Part shown: one piece after another, positions 1 through 8,390 of the stretch
Layout of the letters: each line of letters starts with the position of its first letter
How positions within the stretch are numbered: the stretch's first letter is position 1
Assembly: GCA_022511005.1 (NCBI GenBank)
Contig: JAFLSJ010000009.1
Coordinates: 1-36,798 of the forward strand
Origin: Ruminococcus sp.
GTDB lineage: Bacteria > Bacillota > Clostridia > Oscillospirales > Acutalibacteraceae
Direction of reading: 5' to 3'
DNA: 36,798 bases
The notes under the pieces: model-generated
The model's input: the letters and a program-made list of their open reading frames with translations, nothing else
Told to the model about the DNA's origin: nothing
The model's database searches: none
Translations under genes and position numbers: made by a program

Positions 1-58
1 ATTCGAACCCCAACAAACAGAGTCAGAGTCTGTCGTGCTACCGTTACACTATTCCTCA
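1..58 (-). tRNA. tRNA-Gln (anticodon CTG), partial at left window edge
   Basis: Reverse complement TGAGGAATAGTGTAACGGTAGCACGACAGACTCTGACTCTGTTTGTTGGGGTTCGAAT has a D-arm, anticodon stem ACAGA/TCTGT with loop CTCTGAC (CTG), and the start of a GGTTCGAAT T-loop; the 3' acceptor is outside the window. Confidence 0.9.
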
Positions 59-133
59 TTGTATGCACATTGTGTGCAACGTTATTTATTATATAATATT
101 TTCCAAAAAAGTCAATAGCAAAAAGCAATTTTT

Positions 134-1138
134 TTAAAAGTTTTTCTTATTTCTGTCAATTGTTCTGACATCTCTGCCGAGAAAATCAAGTCTTATGGCA
201 CAGCCTACAAGCCTTGAAAGAAATCTTTGCGAGTAATTGCTTTCTATTTCCTTTAAGGTAAGATTGGTATTTATTATAACCGGTTTTCCCTGTAATAATC
301 TTGAATTGAATATATTATAAATTTCTGTAACAGAAAAATTATTCACAAATTCTGTTCCTAAATCGTCTATAATCAGCAAATCACACTCTAAAAGTGCATT
401 GAGTGTTTCTTCTTCGCTGTTATAATCGTTTGAAAAATGCTGTTTTTCAAGCTTTGACAAAATGGTAGGCGCTGAAACATAAATTACGCTATACCCTTTA
501 TTTATAACTTCATTAGCAATTGCAAGGCTTAAATGAGTTTTACCAAGTCCTGTTGCACCTCTTAGCAAAAGGCTTTTTGAATTAGCATTAAATCCATTTG
601 CATACTGAATACAGAAATTAAGAATTTTACTCATAATTTCATAGGGTGAGGAAGAATTTTCGCTAACATCCATATCATAATTTGACAGTGAGAAGCTTTC
701 AAATGTACAAAGTGAAAGAGGTGAGCTTGCGTTAATCTCATCACAGGTGCATTTAATCAAAGCATTTTTAAGGCAATCACAGACAACGGTTTTATTGTCC
801 TTTTCATAATATCCTGTATCATTACATTTTGTACAGGTATATTGCGGTTCTAAGGCATTTACGGGATATCCTTTTGAAATAAGTCTGCCTTTAAGCTCGT
901 CCTGCAAAGCAAGATTCTTCATTTTCAGCTTTCCCATTTCCTCATTTACGTCTTTTCCGTAAAAAACTGCTCTTGCCGCAGCTATTCCCGACGCTGATAT
1001 TTCCTTATTTATTCTTTCAATTTCAGGGTCGGCTTTATAAATTTCAGTCTGCTTTATTTCAGCGTCCTTTTCAGCATTTAATCTTCTGCTGTTTATTAAA
1101 TCCATTGCCTGAGTATATATTTGTTTACTGTAACTCAT
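134..1138 (-). CDS. dnaC: DnaC/DnaI-like helicase loader, AAA+ ATP-binding protein
   Basis: Walker A GATGLGKTHLS, Walker B LLIIDDLG, N-terminal CxxC zinc-binding cluster (CTKCNDTGYY...CDC) typical of DnaI-type loaders; adjacent to DnaD-like gene. Confidence 0.88.
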   Translation of the reverse strand: MSYSKQIYTQAMDLINSRRLNAEKDAEIKQTEIYKADPEIERINKEISASGIAAARAVFYGKDVNEEMGKLKMKNLALQDELKGRLISKGYPVNALEPQYTCTKCNDTGYYEKDNKTVVCDCLKNALIKCTCDEINASSPLSLCTFESFSLSNYDMDVSENSSSPYEIMSKILNFCIQYANGFNANSKSLLLRGATGLGKTHLSLAIANEVINKGYSVIYVSAPTILSKLEKQHFSNDYNSEEETLNALLECDLLIIDDLGTEFVNNFSVTEIYNIFNSRLLQGKPVIINTNLTLKEIESNYSQRFLSRLVGCAIRLDFLGRDVRTIDRNKKNF

Positions 1139-1150
1139 ATAGCACCTCTA

Positions 1151-2227
1151 TCAGTTTTCATCAAAAAAGCTCATATTTTCAAGTTCGTTAATATCGTAAG
1201 ACGGCTTTTGCTCAAGCCGTGAAGCCTTTGGCTGTGATTTATTTTGAGAAGAAGTTTTAAACTGTTTAGGTTTATTTTCTATACCTGAAATACTCTTTAT
1301 GCCTTCATTATACCAGCGTTTTAAAATTCCGTCTATGTAAGAAAACTTCATCTCGCCTTTTGTATCAAGACATCTTTCGTATGCCTCTCTGAGCATTTCA
1401 TCGGAAAAATTCCATTCCGATACCCACTTTTTAGCATAAGCAAGCTGTTTTGTTGACGGAGTGCCTGCATTATGAATTCCAAATACAGATGAAACCTTTG
1501 AAAAATCAAGACTTGACTGACGAGCTTCGGTAATTTTATTTTCTGCGTCAAGCACCGTTTCTACGCCCTCATCTGCCCACTGAATTCCTATTCTTTCAAT
1601 TGTACGCAAGTTAGGTTTATTTATTGTTATGCAATACTGAACAAGCATCATTATTACAGGTGCTGACATTCCGCAGGTATCATATAAATATACTATGGTT
1701 GCCGTATCTGAATTTGATAAGGTTTTTCCTAATGACATTTGAATTTCATTGAGCAAGTCTACAAGTGTTTTATCTCTTGAAACAAGCTGAGCAATTAATG
1801 CATGGCTTGGCTTTTGAGCACGGGGCATTACGGTTTTTACAGGTTTTGTGGATATTACATTATTTGCGTTATTTGAATTATTTACGTTGCTTATATTATC
1901 ATCCTGATTTTCATTTCGGGAAACAGCAACCTCCGCTTTGCTTTCCGATAGCTTTTTATTTGAGGGTGAATATTCGTTATTATCAAATGATAAAATTCCT
2001 TCCTCTACCCAATACTTGAGATCGTCATTAACATCTTCTTTATGCATAGAAAGCGCCTGTCCGATTTCTTCATTTGTTAAATTTATATTATTATGAGCAA
2101 GCACATATAACAGCACTCTAAGCTGAGAAGCACTGCTAAGCTTAAGCTTTTCTTCCGCTACCTTTGTGGGGACGGGAAATATTGAACTCCAATTACCCAA
2201 ATTTATTTTAAACGACATTAAAATCAT
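1151..2227 (-). CDS. DnaD domain protein (replication initiation/primosome)
   Basis: C-terminal DnaD-like region (YAKKWVSEWNFSDEMLREAYERCLDTKGEMKFSYIDGILKRWYNEGI) and N-terminal winged-helix-like region; operon with dnaC-like gene. Confidence 0.88.
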   Translation of the reverse strand: MILMSFKINLGNWSSIFPVPTKVAEEKLKLSSASQLRVLLYVLAHNNINLTNEEIGQALSMHKEDVNDDLKYWVEEGILSFDNNEYSPSNKKLSESKAEVAVSRNENQDDNISNVNNSNNANNVISTKPVKTVMPRAQKPSHALIAQLVSRDKTLVDLLNEIQMSLGKTLSNSDTATIVYLYDTCGMSAPVIMMLVQYCITINKPNLRTIERIGIQWADEGVETVLDAENKITEARQSSLDFSKVSSVFGIHNAGTPSTKQLAYAKKWVSEWNFSDEMLREAYERCLDTKGEMKFSYIDGILKRWYNEGIKSISGIENKPKQFKTSSQNKSQPKASRLEQKPSYDINELENMSFFDEN

Positions 2228-2428
2228 CCTATCTTTTATTAATCTCAGTTTAGAGATTGAAAAGATTCATACTGAGGTTAGTAATAAATTATATATACAA
2301 TATAATATAACATAAACTTTCAAAAAACAACATAACATAAAAGAAAATTAAAATTTTTTTAGGACTTTATTTTATATGAATTATATGGTAATATACTAAT
2401 AAAGTTATTGAAAGGAAAGGTGATTGTT

Positions 2429-2680
2429 TTGACATATACATATATACCCCGCGGAGTATGTGCAAGAGAAATTCAGGTTGAAATTGAAGACGGTATTATT
2501 AAAAGTGCTGAATTTGCAGGAGGCTGCAACGGAAACACCCAGGGTATTTGCAAGCTTGTAGTGGGAATGGATGCAGAGGACGCTATTGAAAGACTTGAAG
2601 GCATTGATTGCAGAGGAAGAGGTACATCTTGTCCCGATCAGTTGGCAAATGCACTAAAGGAAGCATTAGAATTGGAATAA
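2429..2680 (+). CDS. TSCPD domain-containing protein (TIGR03905-like)
   Basis: MTYTYIPRGVCAREIQVEIEDG...GGCNGNTQGICKLVVG...CRGRGTSCPDQLA; contains the TSCPD motif. TTG at 2429 preferred over the ORF-track start at 2408 because GGAAAGG lies just upstream. Confidence 0.8.
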   Translation: MTYTYIPRGVCAREIQVEIEDGIIKSAEFAGGCNGNTQGICKLVVGMDAEDAIERLEGIDCRGRGTSCPDQLANALKEALELE

Positions 2681-2695
2681 TTCATTTCATGTTTA

Positions 2696-2853
2696 ATACT
2701 AAACACTGATAAAAAGTGGATTGTATTTTCGAGAAGATTTTGTGTTGTACGCGAACTGTACCGCAGCAAGGCTGTCGCCTTGCGATGATACAGGACAAAG
2801 TACAATGCAAAATATTCCGAAAAGACTGTCTGTTTTTTATTAGTGTTTAGTAT
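2696..2853. repeat. MITE-like long imperfect palindrome (element 1), TIR ATACTAAACACT(g/a)ATAAAAA
   Basis: Left ATACTAAACACTGATAAAAA and right TTTTTATTAGTGTTTAGTAT are inverted repeats; the interior also pairs, with central GCAAGGCtgtcGCCTTGC. Interior sequence resembles 33104-33258 on the opposite strand. Confidence 0.75.
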
Positions 2854-2860
2854 AAGTAAC

Positions 2861-2892
2861 AAAGCGGCATTGGTTTACAATGCCGCTTTTAT
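2861..2892. terminator. Bidirectional rho-independent terminator
   Basis: AAAGCGGCATTG-gttta-CAATGCCGCTTTT, perfect 12-bp stem with A/T flanks; lies between the + TSCPD gene and the - small ORF. Confidence 0.8.
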
Positions 2893-3041
2893 TTTGTTCT
2901 TCCTATAACTATGTGTTTTTGTAAAAATGTCTTTATTTTTGAATACGTAAAAACTACTAATTTTTTGGAAATAAAATAAATCAGTATTCCTGCTATTGTT
3001 AGAAAAAATGCTATAATTACAACAAAAATAAATTCGTTCAA
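2889..3041 (-). CDS. Putative 50-aa single-pass membrane protein (TTG start)
   Basis: Reverse strand TTTAGGAGGATTATT-TTG gives MNEFIFVVIIAFFLTIAGILIYFISKKLVVFTYSKIKTFLQKHIVIGRTK*; strong AGGAGG RBS, one hydrophobic helix, basic tail. Not in the supplied ORF track. Confidence 0.55.
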   Translation of the reverse strand: MNEFIFVVIIAFFLTIAGILIYFISKKLVVFTYSKIKTFLQKHIVIGRTK

Positions 3042-3133
3042 AATAATCCTCCTAAAAATATGTTATACCATATTATATTAAAAGGATTTTAATTATATTG
3101 CTAAAATATGTCTTATTTATGCAAAAGAATAAA

Positions 3134-4345
3134 TCACTTTGAAAGGAAATAATCCATCATTGTAAAGCCTTTTTCAATGTAGTTACCTGTTGCTTTTGCC
3201 GTATCTTCGTTAAAGCTTTCTACTTTGCTGTCAAGCTCATCTTTACTGTTATAAATTAAATACGGTACGGGGGTTGATGTATGGGTTTGAATATTTAAAG
3301 GCGTTGGGTGGTCAGGGCATACAAGAACTGCAAAGTCATCATATGATTTCAAAAATTCAACTACAGGACCTAAAATTGTTTTATCAATAAGCTCAATCGC
3401 CTTGATTTTATTCTCTGCTTCTCCCCTGTGTCCACATTCATCGGGAGCTTCTACATGAACATATACAAAGTCCTGTCCCGATTTAAATTCTTCAATTGCA
3501 GCTTTGCATTTACCCTCAAAATTTGTATCAATATAACCTGTTGCATTTTCTACATCTACGCTTTTCATTTCTGCACAAATTGCAATACCTTTTAACAGGT
3601 CAACTGCCGAAATCATACTGCCTTTTTTGCCGAATTTACCCTCAAAGCTGTCAAGAAGAGGTTTTGTACCCTCTCCCCAAAACCAACAGGAATTTGCAGG
3701 ACGTTTACCCTCTGCAATTCTCTTTTGGTTTACAGGATGGTCTTTCAGCAAATCATAGCTTTTTTTCATTAAATCATAAAGCTCTGATGTATAATCGCCT
3801 GTGGGAACATACTCTTTTATCACTCTTCCGGGAATATCGTGAGGCGGAGTTAATGTACCGGGATGCGGGTTGCCCTTATCCCACACAAGACAATGACGGT
3901 ATGATACTCCGGGATAAAAGCGGAATGTATCATTACCTAACTTTTCCTGAACATAGTTTATAAGCTCTCTTGCTTCTTCTGTTGATATATCGCCGCCGCA
4001 ATAATCTACCATTTTTTTATCTTCATAGTTTTCTTCATCGGAAAGTGTTACAAGATTACATCTTAAAGTAACATCAGTATCCTTTAAATCAATTCCTATA
4101 CTTGCGGCCTCTAACGGTGAACGTCCGCTGTAATATTTAGCAGGCTCATAGCCTAATACGGAAAGGTTTGCAACATCACTTCCGGGCTTTAAGCCCTCTG
4201 CAACTGTCTTTACAATTCCTACCTCTGCTTTTGAGGCAAGCATATCCATATTCGGCTTATAGGCAAGCATCATCGGTGTTTTGCCACCTAACTTTTCTGA
4301 CGGTTCATCAGCCATACCGTCACATAACATAACAAAATATTTCAT
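3134..4345 (-). CDS. Cofactor-independent phosphoglycerate mutase family protein (archaeal-type ApgM; possible homoserine kinase subfamily)
   Basis: MKYFVMLCDGMADEP...GSDVANLSVLGYEP...VHVEAPDECGHRGE...CPDHPTP; alkaline-phosphatase superfamily metal ligands. Confidence 0.85.
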   Translation of the reverse strand: MKYFVMLCDGMADEPSEKLGGKTPMMLAYKPNMDMLASKAEVGIVKTVAEGLKPGSDVANLSVLGYEPAKYYSGRSPLEAASIGIDLKDTDVTLRCNLVTLSDEENYEDKKMVDYCGGDISTEEARELINYVQEKLGNDTFRFYPGVSYRHCLVWDKGNPHPGTLTPPHDIPGRVIKEYVPTGDYTSELYDLMKKSYDLLKDHPVNQKRIAEGKRPANSCWFWGEGTKPLLDSFEGKFGKKGSMISAVDLLKGIAICAEMKSVDVENATGYIDTNFEGKCKAAIEEFKSGQDFVYVHVEAPDECGHRGEAENKIKAIELIDKTILGPVVEFLKSYDDFAVLVCPDHPTPLNIQTHTSTPVPYLIYNSKDELDSKVESFNEDTAKATGNYIEKGFTMMDYFLSK

Positions 4346-4370
4346 TCTATCAAGTCCTTATCATAATATA

Positions 4371-5492
4371 TTAGTTGCTCTCAATAGCACCTTGACTTGC
4401 TGCCTTTAAATATGCATTTATAAAGCCGTCAAGGTCGCCGTCCATTACTGCGTTAATGTTTCCTGATTCAAAGTTCGTTCTATGGTCTTTTACAAGAGTA
4501 TAGGGCATAAATACATAGCTTCTTATCTGACTGCCCCATGTAATTTCCTTTTGTACGCCTTTTATATCTTCTATTTTCTCAAGATGCTCACGCTCTTTGA
4601 TTTCCATAAGCTTTGACATAAGCATTTTCATAGCTACGTCACGGTTTTGGTACTGGCTTCTTTCAACCTGACTTGCTACTACGATTCCTGTGGGAATATG
4701 AGTAAGTCTTACGGCAGATGAGGTTTTATTTACCTTTTGTCCGCCTGCACCGCTTGCACGGTAAACATCCATTTTAATATCGTCAGGGTTAATATCTATT
4801 TTAATATTATCATCAATTTCCGGCATTACTTCCAGTGAAGAAAAGCTTGTATGACGTCTGCCTGCGCTGTCAAAGGGAGATACTCTAACAAGACGGTGTA
4901 CCCCTGCTTCGCTTTTTAGGTAGCCGTATGCATTTTCACCTTCAACCAGTAAAACTGCTGATTTGAGTCCTGCCTCGTCGCCGTCAAGATAATCTATCTC
5001 TTTCACCTTAAAGTTATGTGCTGTCGCCCACCTTGTATACATTCTGTAAAGCATTTCTGCCCAGTCCTGAGCTTCTGTTCCGCCTGAACCTGCGTGGAAT
5101 GTAAGAATAGCGTTATTTTTATCGTATTCGCCTGTGAGCAATGTCTGAAGTCTTTGCTTTGCAAGCTCTGTTTCTACATTTGTTACTTCTGTTTCAGCTT
5201 CCTCTAAAAGAGTTAAGTCCTCTTCTTCATTTGCCAGTTCAATTAATGCCTGTGCGTCTTCATAAGCTTCAACTAATTTATTATATGACTCAACCTTTTC
5301 TTTAAGTGAACCTGTCTTTTGGAGAATCTTTTGTGAATTTTCTACATTATCCCAAAATCCCGGTTCAGTTGCTTTTAACTCAAGCTGTTCTATCTCTGAC
5401 ATCATTGCTTTAAGACCCAAAGCATCGGCAAGGTCGTCAATATCAGGCTTTGACCCTTGAAGTCTTAAAAGTAATTCTTCGAATTGAACCAT
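4371..5492 (-). CDS. prfB: Peptide chain release factor 2
   Basis: RF2 discriminator SPF (VRVSPFDSAGRRHTSF), GGQ motif (ASGAGGQKVNKTSSAVRLTH), GSQIRSYVF C-terminal block; uninterrupted frame. Confidence 0.95.
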   Translation of the reverse strand: MVQFEELLLRLQGSKPDIDDLADALGLKAMMSEIEQLELKATEPGFWDNVENSQKILQKTGSLKEKVESYNKLVEAYEDAQALIELANEEEDLTLLEEAETEVTNVETELAKQRLQTLLTGEYDKNNAILTFHAGSGGTEAQDWAEMLYRMYTRWATAHNFKVKEIDYLDGDEAGLKSAVLLVEGENAYGYLKSEAGVHRLVRVSPFDSAGRRHTSFSSLEVMPEIDDNIKIDINPDDIKMDVYRASGAGGQKVNKTSSAVRLTHIPTGIVVASQVERSQYQNRDVAMKMLMSKLMEIKEREHLEKIEDIKGVQKEITWGSQIRSYVFMPYTLVKDHRTNFESGNINAVMDGDLDGFINAYLKAASQGAIESN

Positions 5493-5706
5493 AAATTTCT
5501 CTCCTGTTTCTGAATATATTCTATATGAATTAAAAATCTAAATTTTATTATATCAAATCAGTAAAAAAATGTAAACTGTTTTTTGGCTTATACGCCTTAT
5601 TTTAAGTTTGATAATTACTTTTTAAATACAATAATTCTTCTATGTAATTATAAAAAGTGTAAATTTATCTTTTTAACACATATTAAATTTGTATTTTTAT
5701 ATCTGA

Positions 5707-5735
5707 TTGATTTTTTTGCTATATCTTGTTATAAT
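5707..5735 (+). promoter_or_regulatory. Sigma-A-type promoter upstream of the RING-finger gene
   Basis: TTGATT - 17 nt - TATAAT, followed by TTAAGGAG RBS and ATG at 5767. Confidence 0.6.
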
Positions 5736-5766
5736 AGTAAAAATATATTATTTTAAGGAGTATTTT

Positions 5767-6780
5767 ATGGAATTCAACGGTTTAAAATGCCCTGCCTGCA
5801 ACACACCTCTTGAAAGTGATGATGATATTGTTGTTTGTCCTATTTGCGGTGCTCCTCATCACAGAGAGTGTTATGAGGAATCGGGTCATTGCTATTTTGA
5901 AGGCAAACATAAAGAAAACTTCGACTACGATGAATATATAAAAGAAAAAGAGGCTCAGAATCAATCTGCTCAGGAGTACGAAAACAGTTATGCTCAATCA
6001 AGTAAATGTCAAAAATGCGGAACTGTTAATCCACCGGCCGCTTTTTATTGCAACAAATGCGGTGCTCCTCTTAATTTTCAGCAGACAAGCTCGACTTATC
6101 AAAATCAAGGGGGTGCATCACCCTTTGGAATGGGTATCAGCTTTGACCCTATGGCAGGAATGAATCCCAAGGAAGAAATCGACGACGGCGTTACTGCCGG
6201 TGAAGCGGCAAAATATATTCAGACTAATACACCTTACTTTTTAAGAATATTTGCAAATATCAGAGATAACAACAAATCACGCTTTAATTTTTCAGCATTT
6301 TTATTTACAGGCGGTTATATGCTCTACCGCAAAATGTATAAATTAGGAACAATTTTTACAATTATTGTGGGAGGTCTTATTTTAGCCGCCCTTATAATTC
6401 AGACATTGCCTGTATTCGGTTGGTATGAAATTCTTGAAAGTGCATCAAAAAATATTGAAACTAACAGTATTATGGAATCTTCCAGACAGATTGTTGACAA
6501 TATTTCTCTGCTCCCATTTGAAAAACAAATAATTTTCTATTTACCGTTGATATTATCTTCATTAAGATTTCCGTTTATGATTATTGCAGGATGTATTACA
6601 AATAAAGCATACTTTAAAGATTGTATTAATAAAATTAAAAAAATAAAAACCGAAACTGAACTTAGTGAACAGGAAATAAATAAGAAAATTAAAGAAAAAG
6701 GCGGTTTGAATTTTAAAATTGCCGTTGTTGTATTTATTTGTTATATGTTTATCAATTATATTCCATACTTCTTTATTTAA
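5767..6780 (+). CDS. RING-finger-like plus zinc-ribbon multi-pass membrane protein (Prok-RING_1 / DUF2628-like)
   Basis: CPAC...CPICGAPHHRECYEESGHC (RING-like cross-brace), CQKCGTVNPPAAFYCNKCGAP zinc ribbon, then several hydrophobic helices. ATG at 5767 after TTAAGGAG. Confidence 0.8.
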   Translation: MEFNGLKCPACNTPLESDDDIVVCPICGAPHHRECYEESGHCYFEGKHKENFDYDEYIKEKEAQNQSAQEYENSYAQSSKCQKCGTVNPPAAFYCNKCGAPLNFQQTSSTYQNQGGASPFGMGISFDPMAGMNPKEEIDDGVTAGEAAKYIQTNTPYFLRIFANIRDNNKSRFNFSAFLFTGGYMLYRKMYKLGTIFTIIVGGLILAALIIQTLPVFGWYEILESASKNIETNSIMESSRQIVDNISLLPFEKQIIFYLPLILSSLRFPFMIIAGCITNKAYFKDCINKIKKIKTETELSEQEINKKIKEKGGLNFKIAVVVFICYMFINYIPYFFI

Positions 6781-6808
6781 TATAAAAATCTAAACAGGAG
6801 GAAAGTAA

Positions 6809-7681
6809 ATGAAAATTACCAAAGCAGTTATCCCTGCGGCTGGCTTCGGAACAAGAGTCTTGCCTGCTACAAAGGCTATGCCTAAGGAAATGTTCCCCGT
6901 TATTGACAAACCGACAATTCAATATATTGTAGAAGAAGCCGTTAATGCTGGAATTACAGATATTCTGATTATTACAAACAGAGGAAAAGGCATAATGGAG
7001 GATCATTTTGACCGTTCTCCAGAGCTTGAAGAAATACTCAAAAAAGGCAATAAAACAGATGCATTGGAAGATGTAAAAAATATAGCCGATATGGCCAATA
7101 TTACCTTTATAAGACAAAAGGAAATGAAAGGTCTGGGACATGCCGTATTAAGAGCGAAATCCTTTGTAGGCAACGAGCCCTTTGCAGTTATGTACGGAGA
7201 CGGAATTATCCACAGCAAAACTCCTGCTATAAAACAGCTTATTGACGTTTACGGTGAATTCGGCGAGGGTGTTTTAGGAGTTAAAAAAGTTGCTGAAAGT
7301 GAAATTCACAAGTACGGTTCTCTCAAAGTTGAGAACTTACACGACAATGTTTTTAAATGTACTGATATGATTGAAAAGCCTCAGACTAAGGAAGCAGTAT
7401 TATCCCTTTACTCCATTCTGGACAGATGTGTTCTCCCCCCTGAAATTTTTGAAATTCTGGAACGCACAAAACCGGGCATCGGCGGAGAAATCCAGCTTAC
7501 CGACGCAATGCGTGAGATTGCTGTTACAAAGGGTATGACAGCAGTTGAATTTGAGGGTAAAAGATACGATATGGGCAATAAGTTCGGTATTCTTCAAGCA
7601 TGCATTGAAATAGGTCTTGAACACCCTGAAACAAAAGAAAATTTGAAAGATTATATAAAGGAACTTGCAAAATTAATTTAA
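6809..7681 (+). CDS. galU: UTP--glucose-1-phosphate uridylyltransferase
   Basis: KAVIPAAGFGTRVLPATKAMPKEMFPVIDKPTIQYIVEEAV nucleotidyltransferase signature; AGGAGG RBS. Confidence 0.95.
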   Translation: MKITKAVIPAAGFGTRVLPATKAMPKEMFPVIDKPTIQYIVEEAVNAGITDILIITNRGKGIMEDHFDRSPELEEILKKGNKTDALEDVKNIADMANITFIRQKEMKGLGHAVLRAKSFVGNEPFAVMYGDGIIHSKTPAIKQLIDVYGEFGEGVLGVKKVAESEIHKYGSLKVENLHDNVFKCTDMIEKPQTKEAVLSLYSILDRCVLPPEIFEILERTKPGIGGEIQLTDAMREIAVTKGMTAVEFEGKRYDMGNKFGILQACIEIGLEHPETKENLKDYIKELAKLI

Positions 7682-7699
7682 CAGATGTATAATGCTTTT

Positions 7700-7740
7700 G
7701 GCAGAGAGGCTCGGATACGGCTTCTCTGCCTTTTTTGTTT
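7700..7740 (+). terminator. Rho-independent terminator after galU
   Basis: GGCAGAGA...TCTCTGCC followed by TTTTTTGTTTTT. Confidence 0.8.
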
Positions 7741-7809
7741 TTCTGACTGTATAAATAATTATTATGCAAGATAATCTATCTTATTTTAATATCAGAAACT
7801 TTTAGAATA

Positions 7810-7895
7810 CAGTGTAGGGACAACCCTTGCGGTTGTCCGAAAATACAATTATACATTTTTTATTAGCGGACGACCGCAAGGGTCGCCCCTACTGT
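7810..7895. repeat. Imperfect inverted-repeat element (CAGTgtAGGGaCaACCCTTGCGGTtGTCCG / CGGACGACCGCAAGGGTCGCCCCTACTG)
   Basis: ~28-bp arms in opposite orientation separated by an AT-rich ~27-nt spacer in an intergenic region. Confidence 0.75.
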
Positions 7896-8080
7896 CTTCA
7901 AAAAATTTTAATATAACCTCTTAAGAAAGGTTGTTTTTATCAACATAATTATATTTATCAATAATTTTAACTTAAATTTTTTGTTCTTTTTTATGTTAGA
8001 TTTTACTTTACTTTGCAAATTAATTGAATTATAATAATACTAAGTATTTTTTACATTATTATGGATAAATAGGAGGATTT

Positions 8081-8350
8081 ATGAAAGCAGTTATTACAGT
8101 TATAGGTAAGGACAGTGTGGGAATTCTTGCTAAGGTTTCAAGTGCCTGTGCTGAAGTTGGAGTAAATGTTGTTGAGGTTACTCAGAGTGTACTTCAGGAT
8201 ATGTTTGCTATGATTATGCTGGTGGAGATTGAAAAATCTAATGTCAGCTTTGAACAGCTTAAAAACAATCTTAATCAAGTTGGTGAACAAACCAACACCA
8301 AAGTTCATATTATGCATGAAGATATTTTTAACAGTATGCATAAAATTTGA
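8081..8350 (+). CDS. ACT domain-containing protein (UPF0237-type)
   Basis: 89 aa MKAVITVIGKDSVGILAKVSSACAEVGVNVVEVTQSVLQDMFAMIMLVEI; classic ACT fold pattern; AGGAGG RBS; adjacent to UPF0210 gene. Confidence 0.9.
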   Translation: MKAVITVIGKDSVGILAKVSSACAEVGVNVVEVTQSVLQDMFAMIMLVEIEKSNVSFEQLKNNLNQVGEQTNTKVHIMHEDIFNSMHKI

Positions 8351-8390
8351 TTATTGTTAAATTATAGCGAATTGAAAGGATTTTGATTTA

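Noticed and set aside
2638-2862. 74-aa minus ORF across the 2696-2853 palindrome
   Set aside because: Lies within the repeat and overlaps the TSCPD gene end; no RBS and no recognisable protein features.
3496-3963. 155-aa plus-strand ORF opposite the phosphoglycerate mutase-like gene
   Set aside because: Antisense to a clearly conserved CDS; Leu/Tyr/His/Gln-rich translation typical of antisense reading; no RBS or family signature.
4371-5492. CTTTGG within prfB as a remnant of the CTTTGA frameshift site
   Set aside because: It lies in neither of the two frames expected for the canonical site, so similarity is probably coincidental.
6773-7141. 122-aa minus ORF overlapping galU
   Set aside because: Antisense to galU, compositionally biased, no RBS.
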